In this document: piece after piece, positions 24,512 to 33,067 of the stretch
Numbering within the stretch: position 1 is the first letter of the stretch
Layout: every line of letters begins with the position of its first letter
NCBI GenBank assembly: GCA_964526035.1
Contig: CAZGKE010000016.1
Span: 1-37,212, forward strand
Length of the DNA: 37,212 nucleotides
Direction of reading: 5' to 3'
Source of the DNA: DAOMOD01 sp964526035
GTDB lineage: Bacteria; Pseudomonadota; Gammaproteobacteria; Xanthomonadales; BPKI01
Position numbers and translations under genes: made by a program
Notes under the pieces: generated by a model
The model's database searches: none
What the model saw: the letters and a program-made list of their open reading frames with translations, nothing else
What the model was told of the DNA's origin: nothing

Positions 24512-24975
24512 CAGCGGCGCAGTATGCGTGCCAACAGGTAGCCGGCGACCAGTGCCGTGCCGAATGCTGCGACCGGACGCGCACGGATCAGCGCTTCGGC
24601 GCTTGCCGAGAATTCGCGGCCCTTGTTCAGCAGATGGTCGAGCTCAGGACTGGTGCCCGCGCGCAGCGCCTCGACGCCGGCACTTCCGGCTTCGTGCAGC
24701 GATTCGCGCACGCGCTCGCCACCTTCGCCGAACTCCGTGCTTGCTGCGGTGGCGGCCTCGCCGACCGCACTTCCCAGGGTTTCGGCGGCGGCGCGTGCCG
24801 CTGCCTTGAGATGCGCGCCCGCCTCTCCGAGATGCGCACGCACGGCTTCTCCGCGACCGGCCTGGCTTGTTGACCCTTGCTCCTGCGCTGCCGTGTTGTC
24901 GTCCGGCGTTCGGCTTGATGCGTCCGGGTCAGCGGGCTTCGCGGTCCGGCGACGGGTGCTTTTGCGGGTTGCCAT
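24511..24975 (-). CDS. DUF883/YqjD-ElaB-like membrane-anchored helical protein
   Basis: 154 residues, with AGGAGA 6 bases before the ATG. The N-terminus is strongly basic (MATRKSTRRRTAK), then Ala/Glu-rich long helices (AHLGEAGAHLKAAARAAAET) run to a single C-terminal membrane segment followed by ARILRR. A polar lead-in (ALIRARPVAAFGTALVAGYL) before the C-terminal segment is the DUF883 arrangement. In E. coli such C-tail-anchored proteins bind ribosomes in stationary phase; whether this distant relative does is unknown. It heads the coupled unit ending in the AI-2E transporter. Confidence 0.75.
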   Translation of the reverse strand: MATRKSTRRRTAKPADPDASSRTPDDNTAAQEQGSTSQAGRGEAVRAHLGEAGAHLKAAARAAAETLGSAVGEAATAASTEFGEGGERVRESLHEAGSAGVEALRAGTSPELDHLLNKGREFSASAEALIRARPVAAFGTALVAGYLLARILRR

Positions 24976-25031
24976 GGTCGTCTCCTCGCGGTCGCGTCAC
25001 GTACTTCGGGTGCATCCTGCCACGCTCGCAT

Positions 25032-25586
25032 TCAGTTGGCGAACAGCGGTCGTTCGCTGGTTTGACAGCCTTCGACCGGGTCCTGTCGGCCGACGCCGCG
25101 GGCGATCCAGCAGTCGTCGAGCACTGAGCAGTAGCAGATCTCGAACGTCACGCGCGACTGCAGGCCATACAGACGGTCGACGTCTTCCTCGCGCGTCAGG
25201 ACCAGCGGATCGAACGAGGCATTGGGCGCCAGAACGCGGCCGGGAAGCCAGGAGGTGAGGTAGTTGCCGACTTCCATGTCGAGGCTTTCAAAATAGTCCT
25301 TCCAGGTCTCCACCGGCTGGCCATCCACGCGCACGATCACGTCGATGATGCGCGCCGGGCCCACACCGCTGTTGCCGATCTGGTAGCGGAATCCGCTGTC
25401 GTTGTAAGTGAAACCAAGCCCCAGGTGCGGCCACACCGAACCCTTGAGCTGCTGGCGCATCAGGCTGGTCTCGTAAAGCGACACGGCGATGGCGCAGACG
25501 CCGATGAGCACCGCCGAAAGCGCAGTGATCATTTCCGCAGAGAGGCGGCTGCGCGGGCGGCTGTCGGGACCTTCGTCATCGTTCAT
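25032..25586 (-). CDS. One-TM hypothetical protein
   Basis: 184 residues from the ATG at 25586, with AAGGGG upstream; the frame is open 19 codons further but without a ribosome binding site. A short acidic N-terminus is followed by one membrane segment (MITALSAVLIGVCAIAVSLY), then ETSLMRQQLKGSVWPHLGLG. The rest is an extracytoplasmic or cytoplasmic beta-rich domain (YQIGNSGVGPARIIDVIVRV) with several Cys near the end (FEICYCSVLDDCW). Similar one-TM proteins with the ALSAxxIGVCA segment and a WP motif occur in many proteobacteria, without known function. Confidence 0.75.
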   Translation of the reverse strand: MNDDEGPDSRPRSRLSAEMITALSAVLIGVCAIAVSLYETSLMRQQLKGSVWPHLGLGFTYNDSGFRYQIGNSGVGPARIIDVIVRVDGQPVETWKDYFESLDMEVGNYLTSWLPGRVLAPNASFDPLVLTREEDVDRLYGLQSRVTFEICYCSVLDDCWIARGVGRQDPVEGCQTSERPLFAN

Positions 25587-25663
25587 TGCGTCACCCCTTG
25601 ACTGGACGCCGGGAAGATTCTCAGGCGAAGCAGCGGGGCGCAAGTCGCGCTATCGACCGCGGG

Positions 25664-25763
25664 NNNNNNNNNNNNNNNNNNNNNNNNNNNNNNNNNNNNN
25701 NNNNNNNNNNNNNNNNNNNNNNNNNNNNNNNNNNNNNNNNNNNNNNNNNNNNNNNNNNNNNNN
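25664..25763. other. Assembly gap of 100 N
   Basis: A run of exactly 100 N. The sequence on its right begins inside a truncated-hemoglobin gene a few codons after its expected start; the sequence on its left is upstream of the one-TM protein gene. The flanks share no obvious identity. The promoter of the hemoglobin operon is hidden here. Confidence 0.98.
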
Positions 25764-26180
25764 TACGAGCGCCTGGGTGGCGAGGCGGCGATCGATGCCG
25801 CAGTCGAGCAGTTCTACGGTCGAATCCTTGCAGACGCGAAACTGGCGCCGGTGTTTGCCGGGGTCGAGATGAGCCGCCTCAAGTTCCATCAGCGCCGTTT
25901 CCTCGGCTTTGCCTTTGGCGGTCCGGGCGGATACCAGGGGCGCGACCTCGCCGTGGCGCATCGCCCGATTGCCGAGAGGTATGGCCTGGACGACAGTCAC
26001 TTCGACGCCGTCGTCCGCCATCTCGGCGATACCCTGGTTGATCTCGGCGTCAACCAGGAGTTGCGATCAGAGGCGCTGGCCGTCGCAGAGTCGGTTCGAG
26101 ACGCGGTGCTTGGTCGTCCGCTTGTGTCGTCTGGTTCGCCGCAATCCGTAGCGTTGGGTATGTGCGCTACCGGAACCTGA
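25764..26180 (+). CDS. Truncated hemoglobin (group I-like), start in gap
   Basis: 138 residues are readable from YERLGGEAAIDAAVEQFYGR to the TGA at 26178-26180. Family members usually begin only a few residues before YxRLGG, so the true start lies in the gap. The B-helix FY pair (QFYGRIL), the Lys-Phe-His run in the E helix (RLKFHQRRFLGFAFGG) and the proximal His in VAHRPIAERYGL are all present. The Gly-rich GGPGGYQGRDL loop is typical of trHbN/group I. It should bind heme and O2 or NO in the cytoplasm. The C-terminal ~20 residues after AVLGRP extend beyond the globin core. The beta-helix gene begins 2 bases after the stop, so they are probably cotranscribed. Confidence 0.9.
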   Translation, partial: YERLGGEAAIDAAVEQFYGRILADAKLAPVFAGVEMSRLKFHQRRFLGFAFGGPGGYQGRDLAVAHRPIAERYGLDDSHFDAVVRHLGDTLVDLGVNQELRSEALAVAESVRDAVLGRPLVSSGSPQSVALGMCATGT

Positions 26181-26182
26181 CC

Positions 26183-28732
26183 ATGAATCACTTCTCCGTC
26201 GTCACCGCGATCCTCTGCCTGGTCCTTGCAGGCACTGCCAACGCTGCCACGTTCACCGTCAACAGAACCGACGTCGATGCCGTCGACGCCAACCCCGGCG
26301 ACGGCATCTGCAGCATCGATGCACTCGATCCGGTGCCGCAGTGCACGCTGCGCGCGGCCATCATGGAAGCCAACGAGCTGGACGGGCACGACACCATTCT
26401 GGTCCCGCCGGGAGAGCTCATCGACTTGACCCTGGCTGGCGACGGTGGTGACGAAGTGGGCGATCTGCTGATTGAGGATGATGTCGACATCCTCGGATTC
26501 GTCGGCGCTCCGCCTGCCAGCGCGGCCATGCTACCGGTAATCGAGGCCGCGCCGCTTGGCGATCGCATTTTCCGCGTTGCATCCGGCGTGGAAGTACTGC
26601 TGCGCGGCTTGCGCCTGCAAGGCGGCAACGCCAGCAGCTTCGACCTCAACGGCGGGGCGGTGCGCAGCTTCGGGACGCTCGATATCGAGCATTCGATCTT
26701 CACCTTCAACCAGGCAAATCTGGGTGGCGCGGTGCATTCCGTCGGCCCAACGTCACACGTACGGATCGTCGACTCCCACTTCGAGTCCAACCGCATCGCG
26801 GCTGCCAACGGCACCGCGGTGTGGATCACCATAGGCAGCGGCGAGATCCTGCGAAGCAGCTTCCGCGACAATCGCGGCGCCTCAACCGTCAGTGCCACGA
26901 TCTATTCGTCGTCCACACTCACCATCGAGAACTCCACCCTGGACGGAACACCGCTCGCGCCGCCGATAGCGGGTCTGGATGCCGCGATCGGAGTACTGGT
27001 CTCGCAGCCACAGGATCTGCAGCTTCGCAACAGCACCATCACTGGATTCAGCCAGCATGCGCTGCGCATGATCAATCTCGATGCCGGAGTGCACGTGCGT
27101 GTTGCCCACACTCTGCTGGCAGGTGGCGTCAGCGCATGCAGCGGAGTGGGCGCAGATCCAGGCGCCGCGGATGTGGTGATCAGCCGAAGCATGGTGCAGA
27201 GCCAGAGCGGCTGCGCGACGTTCTTCAGTGCAGTTGTCACGGCGTTCCCGCAGATTGGAGCGTTCACTCAGGACAGTGGAAGTGTGACCTGGTTCCGGCC
27301 GCCGACAGGACCCTTCTCGAACGTGGTGAATGCCGGGATTGTCGAAGGCGTCGCACCGGAAGAGCCCGAACTTGGCTGCACCAGTGTCGACCAGCGCGGA
27401 AACCCGCGTCCGATGGACGGCACCGCCAGCGGCACTCCGCGCTGCGATCTCGGGGCCGTGGAGCAGGAAGAGCCGCTCGCGTTCATCGTCGACCATTTCG
27501 ACGAGGACCTGATCGACACCAATCCAGGCAATGGTGTCTGCGACATCGACACGCTGGTTCCGGGCGCCACCTGCACGCTACGAGCCGCCGTCATGGAGGC
27601 GAATGCGCTGCCGGGGCTGCAGGTGATCCGCTTTGTCGAAGGTGAGCACACCGCACTTCTCGACCGTCCTGCCGCGGCCAGCGCCAGCGGTGGCGATCTC
27701 GATATCGACGAAGTTCTTGTGATCGAGGGCCAGCTCGTCAACGGTGTGCCGGTCACCTCGATCGAGCAAACCGTCGCCGGCGAACGCGTGCTTGATTTCG
27801 GCATCGTCACCGAGCGGCCGGTGTCGCTTCGTCAGTTGCGGCTGACCGGCGGCAGCAGCGATGCCGGTGGCGCGGTGCGCGTCGATGGCGGTGCGTCCGT
27901 GCTTGTCGAGCGCAGCGAGCTGGACGGCAATCATGCAAGCTTCGGTGGTGGAGCCGCGGTAGTCCTGAACGGAAGTCTGTTCGTGATCGACAGTGATCTC
28001 CACGGCAACACTGCCGACGAGTTCGGCGCCGCGATGGGTGTCGGCAGCGACGGTATCGCCGTGGTCAGCGGCAGCAGCGTCTGGAACAACACCAATTTCG
28101 ATATTCCCGACAACGGCGTATTCGAATCGATCTACGTTGCCAACGGTGGCCGACTCACGCTGCAGTCGAGCACAGTGACCGGAAACAGCGCAGGCATCTT
28201 TGCAGACTTCCCTGCGACCTTCCTGGTCCTTCAGAGCACCATTGCCGACAACGCCCAGCGTGGAATCCTCGGACTGTTCGATGCTTCCACGCAGAATCTG
28301 AGCCTGGTGACCAGCATCGTCTCCGGTCACCCCGCGGCCGAACCATTCGCCAAGGGCGGACCGGCTCTGGTTGACTGTCAGTTGATCAACGTCGGCATGG
28401 TCGCCAATGTCGAACACGAGTACATGCTGAGCCTGGACGGCACCTGTACCGGCGCATCGGCCACCAGCTTCGCCTCCGATCCGCTGCTGGGGCCGCTGCA
28501 ACGTCCGTCTGGCCGGCTGAGCCGGGTTCGTATGCCAGCCTACGACGATGGCGACGTGTTGCCGTCGCCTGCGCTCGACGTGGCGCCCGACGCGACCTGT
28601 CCCCGCACCGACCAGCGCGGGCAGGCACGCCCGGTGGATCTCAATGACGTGCCCGACATCGACGGCAGCTGCGATCTGGGCGCCGTCGAGGTCGTGCCGA
28701 CCCGGCTCTTCGCCGACGGTTTCGAAGGGTGA
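26183..28732 (+). CDS. Exported protein with duplicated CSLREA / beta-helix / anchor-Q units and DGFE tail
   Basis: 849 residues from the ATG at 26183; a GTG at 26162 would add MRYRNLT, giving a more basic signal-peptide start but overlapping the hemoglobin stop. The signal peptide is MNHFSVVTAILCLVLAGTANA. The protein is built of two similar halves. Each opens with an F-x-V segment, a D-x-NPG-(D/N)-G-(I/V)-C block and CTLRAA(I/V)MEAN (about 54 and 464; the CSLREA motif). Beta-helix rungs follow, and each half closes with a D-Q-R-G-x-x-R-P segment and CDLGAVE (about 421 and 830). The second half then ends in LFADGFEG. No catalytic residues are evident. It is a surface or secreted protein of unknown ligand. 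Confidence 0.88.
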   Translation: MNHFSVVTAILCLVLAGTANAATFTVNRTDVDAVDANPGDGICSIDALDPVPQCTLRAAIMEANELDGHDTILVPPGELIDLTLAGDGGDEVGDLLIEDDVDILGFVGAPPASAAMLPVIEAAPLGDRIFRVASGVEVLLRGLRLQGGNASSFDLNGGAVRSFGTLDIEHSIFTFNQANLGGAVHSVGPTSHVRIVDSHFESNRIAAANGTAVWITIGSGEILRSSFRDNRGASTVSATIYSSSTLTIENSTLDGTPLAPPIAGLDAAIGVLVSQPQDLQLRNSTITGFSQHALRMINLDAGVHVRVAHTLLAGGVSACSGVGADPGAADVVISRSMVQSQSGCATFFSAVVTAFPQIGAFTQDSGSVTWFRPPTGPFSNVVNAGIVEGVAPEEPELGCTSVDQRGNPRPMDGTASGTPRCDLGAVEQEEPLAFIVDHFDEDLIDTNPGNGVCDIDTLVPGATCTLRAAVMEANALPGLQVIRFVEGEHTALLDRPAAASASGGDLDIDEVLVIEGQLVNGVPVTSIEQTVAGERVLDFGIVTERPVSLRQLRLTGGSSDAGGAVRVDGGASVLVERSELDGNHASFGGGAAVVLNGSLFVIDSDLHGNTADEFGAAMGVGSDGIAVVSGSSVWNNTNFDIPDNGVFESIYVANGGRLTLQSSTVTGNSAGIFADFPATFLVLQSTIADNAQRGILGLFDASTQNLSLVTSIVSGHPAAEPFAKGGPALVDCQLINVGMVANVEHEYMLSLDGTCTGASATSFASDPLLGPLQRPSGRLSRVRMPAYDDGDVLPSPALDVAPDATCPRTDQRGQARPVDLNDVPDIDGSCDLGAVEVVPTRLFADGFEG

Positions 28733-28897
28733 GCGGATGTTGATTGCCTTTGCAAGCGCGCGCATGGGGACGGCTCTGTTGCCGGGGCAAGGCAGCGAAA
28801 CAACCGGTCGTAGCAAGAGAGCGGTGTGTCCAGGGTGGGGACGGCGAACGCTGACGCCGCTGCGACACCAACCACGTCGTTTCGAGCGCTCGTCGCC

Positions 28898-28932
28898 GTA
28901 CTCCTGGGGAGACAGACCTGGTCCAGGAGTAC
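28898..28932 (+). other. Perfect 10-bp dyad upstream of the cytochrome gene
   Basis: GTACTCCTGG at 28898-28907 and its exact reverse complement at 28923-28932 are separated by 15 bases. The dyad sits 67 bases before the ATG of the di-heme protein gene and 165 after the previous stop. It may be an operator or an RNA hairpin in the leader; no T-run follows, so it is not a standard terminator. Confidence 0.5.
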
Positions 28933-28999
28933 TTCATGGAAGCGACGCTCGCCCGCCACCGTGCCGCTGCCCGGCAGCCCGCTGGAATCGAGGCATGAG

Positions 29000-31900
29000 A
29001 TGAAAGTGAGCGCATCGCGGAGCAGATGGCTTGCGTTGTGGTTGGTAGCCACAAGTGCGATCGCGCACGCGGTGCCGCCGGTGGTGCCCGGCTTCGCCAA
29101 CGTACCGCAGACTGCCGGCGACCTGCTGGCCGGACTGGTGGCCCCGAACCAGGGACGGACGGCGCTGTTCGCCTACCACAACGGGCTGCTGTACTCGATT
29201 CCCGAGTCGCCGGGCAGTCTGGGTGGCTCCGACCTGCAGGTGCGCAGCTGGACGCTGCTCGATCCCGCCGCGCCGGTGGAAATCCAGGCACTCGGTGTCA
29301 CCCGCAACCCGGTCAACGCGCACGGCTACTTCGCGCTGGGTGCCGACCTGGTGATCGGCGACGGCCATTGGACTTTCCGCGCCAGTGCGGTGCCGGGAGT
29401 GAACCAGCGCATCAACTTTCCGGGTATGGACTCCAATCCGGCGCTGGTCTGTGCCGGTGATCGCGGTTGCCTGTTCTATCCCTGGTACGTCGGTCCCACG
29501 CTGTGGAGCTACAACGTCGTCGACGGCGAGCAGTCGCTGCACCCGCGCTTCGGGCAGCCTGCGGCGTCGAGTTGGAACCTGGTCGAGGAAACCGGCGTCA
29601 TCGGCCAGCCGTTCATCGTCGGCAATCGCCTCTACTTCGCCTCAGACCAGAGCCGCACCGGCGTAGCCAGCTACGACATCAGCGATCCCGCCAATCCGGT
29701 GCTGCTCGACGTACTCACCCAAGGCGGGCCGGGCGGCTACTGGCCGGAGATCTTCGGCCTGAACGGTCGCCTGTACCTGGTGTTTCCCTACCGCACCAAC
29801 GGCAACGGCATGCGCGTGGTCGACATCACCGATCCGGCCGACCTGCAGTTCGTGATCGACGTGCCGCTGCCCGGGGCGGAGGCCATGTATGCGCAGTTCC
29901 AGGACGAGTTCGCCTTCATCGGCGACCACAAGATCGACATGCGTACTTTCGAGTCGGTGCTGTTCCTCGACGGCGCCAACCGGGTCAGAACCAATGACGG
30001 CCTGGTAGGCATCGATACCAGCCAGTTCGCCCTGCCGCTTGGCAATCTGCTGCTCACCGGCGGCGCCAACGAGAATCAGGGCATGGCGATCTGGGCGCAC
30101 CAGGATGCGCCCGACACGCGCGGTCCGGAGGTGGCCTTCCACGTGCCGCTCGACGGGCACACCGGATACCCCGTTGGCGCGCCGATCAGTCTGCTGATCC
30201 ACGAGACGCTGGAGTCCAAGACCATCGTGCCCGGGGTGTCGCTGATCCTGCGCGAGGTCGGCGGTGGGCCGCTGCCGTTTCGGGTCACGATTGCCTTCGA
30301 CGACGTGATCACCATGACGCCGGATGCGCCGTTCGAGCCCGATACCAGCTACGAGGTGGAGGTGGTTGCGGGCGGCATCAAGGATGCGGCCGGCAACGGC
30401 GCCGCCGCGCACAGTTTCGCGTTTTCCACCGGCGCAAGCGTCATCGCCGACGCGCCGCCGGTGATCGACGCCTTCGGCGCCAGTGGATCCCCCGCCTTGA
30501 CCGCCAACCCCATCGACTTCTCGGTCACGGCGCACGACCCTGAAGGCCAGACACTGATGTTCCGCTTCGATCCCGGCGACGGAAGTCCGCGCAGCGAATG
30601 GAGCATGGACCCCGGGTTCCAGCACGTCTATGGGACGGTGGGCCACCATCGTGCCAGCGTGCAGGTGCGCGATCCGGGTGGGCGCATTGCCGCCGCCTCG
30701 CGCGCCGTGACTGTCCTTGCGGAGTTTCCGCCGCCAGCGTCGCCCAGCGGATCCTCGTTGGCCTGCCTCGCCGACGGCAGCGCGGTCGCGGTGAACCCCG
30801 ACAATGACTCGGTGGCGCGGGTGGCCACCGACGGCAGCGCGCTGCTGTCCGAGTCGGTGCTCGACAGTGGCCCCTTTGTCTGCCGCGACCCCAGGCGTGT
30901 TTCCGCGGCCGGCAGCGAACTGTGGCTGAGCTGCCACGACAACGACCGCGTACTGATTCTCGACGCGGTCAGCCTGGCGCCGATTGCCGCCATCGATCTT
31001 CCGCACGGCAGTCGCCCCTTCGATGTCGTTGCATCCGCGGATGCCGCGCAGGTGTTCGTCAGCACCTACGGGCGCGGCGAATTGCTGCGCTTCGACGCCG
31101 CCAACCGTGTGCAGTCGGGCGCCGTCGCGCTCGGCTTCGGTGCGCGCGCCGTAGCGCTGTCCGGCGACGGCGCGGCGGCGTTCGTGACCCGCTTCCTGTC
31201 GCCGCGCGACGAGTCCTGGATCTGGGAGGTCGATGTGGGCGCGATGTCGCTTGCCCGCACCCTGCGCCTGCCCAAGTTCGGCGGCGACTTCCATCGCGAC
31301 ACCTCGGCCTCGGGCCGCGGCGTTGCAAACTATCTGGCCGACATCGCCGTGGCGCCAGGCGGCACGCGGCTGTGGTTCGTCGCCACCAAGCCCAATGTCG
31401 AACGTGGCCCGCTGATCGGCCCCGACCTCAATCCCGAGAACACCTTGCGTACCGTGGCGGTGGAACTGGATGTCGCTTCCGGTGCGTTGACCCGCGTCAT
31501 CGACATCGACGACTCCGACTCGGCCAGTGCGGTCGGTTTCTCGCCGCTTGGCGACTATCTGTTCGTGGCTCTGCAGGGCAACCTTCAGCTGGCGATCTTC
31601 GACCTGCTGGCACCCTCGGTCGCCCAGGCCTCGGGCGCGCTGCGCGGGCGCCTGTCCACCGGCCATGCACCGCAGGGCCTATGCGTCGACGCCAACACGC
31701 TGTGGGTGCAGAACCTGCTGGGTCGCAGCGTCACGCGCTTCGATATCACGGCGCTTCTGGACAGCGGCGATGCGGTGCTGCCCTCCGTCGACATCGGCAC
31801 CGTCAGCGCCGAAACCATGCCCGCGGATGTGCTGGACGGCAAACGCGTCTTCTACGACGCCTCCGATCCGCGTATGACCAGCGACGGCTATCTGTCCTGC

Positions 31901-33067
31901 GCCAGCTGCCACCTCGATGGCGGCCATGATGGCAGGGTGTGGGACTTCAGCGGACGCGGCGAGGGCCTGCGCAGAACCATCGACCTGCGCGGTCGTGGCG
32001 GCATGGCGCACGGCATGGTGCACTGGAGCGCCAACTTCGACGAGATCCAGGATTTCGAGAACGATATCCGCCTGGCTTTCGGCGGCAGCGGTTTCCTGAG
32101 CGACGCGCAGTTCGCCGCCACGGTCGATCCTCTTGGCGCGCCCAAGGCGGGGCTCAGCGCGGACCTCGATGCGCTTGCCGCCTACGTGAGCTCGCTTGAT
32201 CATGCGACCGTCCCGCGCAGCCCGTGGCGTGAGGCCGATGGCGCATTGACCGCCGCGGCGGGGCAGGGTGCCGTACTGTTCGAAATGCTCGGCTGCGTCT
32301 CCTGCCATACGCCGCCGCGCTTCACCCGCAGCCCGCTGGCCGGGCTCGACCTGATCGACGTCGGCACCTTGAGCGACAACTCCGGCGGCCGCCTCGGTGG
32401 AACGCTGACCGGGATCGATGTGCCAACGCTGTTCGGGCTGTTCGATGCCGGACCCTACTTCCACGATGGCTTGGCGGAAGCTCTGCCGGACGTGTTCGAA
32501 GTGTTCGGCGGCCAGGTGATCCCGGCCGAGAGCGGCACGGTCGCTGCCGGCGCCTTCATCGAAAACCAGTTCCTGCAGTTCAATGCCGACGACACGGTGC
32601 GCGGGCGCGCGCTGGTGAATCTCGACGTGCAGGGTGCCCGGGTGGCTTTCAGCGGGGTCGATGGCGGTCCCGGTGGCGCCGGCGCGCTGGCGCTGCGCTA
32701 CTCGGCGCAGGGCCTGTCTCAGCTCGCCGTGCGCATCAATGGCCAGGAGCACTCGATCACCGTGCCGCCGACCGGCAACGCGACCTTTCGCCCCAGCAAC
32801 TGGCGCTATCTGCGCCTTCCCGACCTTGCCCTGCTGGCCGGTCCCGTCAACCAGATCGAAATCGAGCGCCTGCATCCGTTCGGGCGGGTCGAACTGGACG
32901 AGATCGTGGTTGGCACTGCCAGCGAGCGCCTGTCCGCCGAGCCGCACCGGCTGGTCGCCGCGCTCGCTCCCGTCGAGCGCGACGCCCTGGTCCGCTTCCT
33001 GCTGGAAATCGAGCCGGGCGTGAACGTGGGCAATCCGCAGGCCGTGTTCGCTGACGGTTTCGAGTGA
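29000..33067 (+). CDS. Exported MauG/CcpA-type di-heme cytochrome with Ig-like, PKD, propeller and jelly-roll domains, DGFE tail
   Basis: 1355 residues. The ATG at 29000 has GAGG 6 bases upstream and starts a signal peptide (MKVSASRSRWLALWLVATSA); the frame is open 58 codons further up but lacks both. Order: an N-terminal propeller-like region (about 30-370); a bacterial Ig-like domain (about 375-480, ending AFSTG); a PKD domain (about 485-575, with FRFDPGDGS and HVYGTVGHHRASV); a YncE-like propeller (about 580-930); and a di-heme peroxidase-type domain with heme sites CASCH (967-971) and CVSCH (1099-1103). PYFHDGLAEALPDVFEVFGG is the family's closing block. A jelly-roll (CBM6/35-like) segment (about 1195-1310) sits between it and the final helix (ALAPVERDALVRFLLEIE). 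The end is VFADGFE. It probably acts in the periplasm or outside the cell; the redox partner and substrate are unknown. Confidence 0.88.
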   Translation: MKVSASRSRWLALWLVATSAIAHAVPPVVPGFANVPQTAGDLLAGLVAPNQGRTALFAYHNGLLYSIPESPGSLGGSDLQVRSWTLLDPAAPVEIQALGVTRNPVNAHGYFALGADLVIGDGHWTFRASAVPGVNQRINFPGMDSNPALVCAGDRGCLFYPWYVGPTLWSYNVVDGEQSLHPRFGQPAASSWNLVEETGVIGQPFIVGNRLYFASDQSRTGVASYDISDPANPVLLDVLTQGGPGGYWPEIFGLNGRLYLVFPYRTNGNGMRVVDITDPADLQFVIDVPLPGAEAMYAQFQDEFAFIGDHKIDMRTFESVLFLDGANRVRTNDGLVGIDTSQFALPLGNLLLTGGANENQGMAIWAHQDAPDTRGPEVAFHVPLDGHTGYPVGAPISLLIHETLESKTIVPGVSLILREVGGGPLPFRVTIAFDDVITMTPDAPFEPDTSYEVEVVAGGIKDAAGNGAAAHSFAFSTGASVIADAPPVIDAFGASGSPALTANPIDFSVTAHDPEGQTLMFRFDPGDGSPRSEWSMDPGFQHVYGTVGHHRASVQVRDPGGRIAAASRAVTVLAEFPPPASPSGSSLACLADGSAVAVNPDNDSVARVATDGSALLSESVLDSGPFVCRDPRRVSAAGSELWLSCHDNDRVLILDAVSLAPIAAIDLPHGSRPFDVVASADAAQVFVSTYGRGELLRFDAANRVQSGAVALGFGARAVALSGDGAAAFVTRFLSPRDESWIWEVDVGAMSLARTLRLPKFGGDFHRDTSASGRGVANYLADIAVAPGGTRLWFVATKPNVERGPLIGPDLNPENTLRTVAVELDVASGALTRVIDIDDSDSASAVGFSPLGDYLFVALQGNLQLAIFDLLAPSVAQASGALRGRLSTGHAPQGLCVDANTLWVQNLLGRSVTRFDITALLDSGDAVLPSVDIGTVSAETMPADVLDGKRVFYDASDPRMTSDGYLSCASCHLDGGHDGRVWDFSGRGEGLRRTIDLRGRGGMAHGMVHWSANFDEIQDFENDIRLAFGGSGFLSDAQFAATVDPLGAPKAGLSADLDALAAYVSSLDHATVPRSPWREADGALTAAAGQGAVLFEMLGCVSCHTPPRFTRSPLAGLDLIDVGTLSDNSGGRLGGTLTGIDVPTLFGLFDAGPYFHDGLAEALPDVFEVFGGQVIPAESGTVAAGAFIENQFLQFNADDTVRGRALVNLDVQGARVAFSGVDGGPGGAGALALRYSAQGLSQLAVRINGQEHSITVPPTGNATFRPSNWRYLRLPDLALLAGPVNQIEIERLHPFGRVELDEIVVGTASERLSAEPHRLVAALAPVERDALVRFLLEIEPGVNVGNPQAVFADGFE

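Noticed and set aside
29642..31666. A 674-codon minus-strand frame opposite the cytochrome gene
   Set aside because: Low-complexity His/Arg/Gln-rich translation with no signal peptide or motif; the opposite strand has clear domains.
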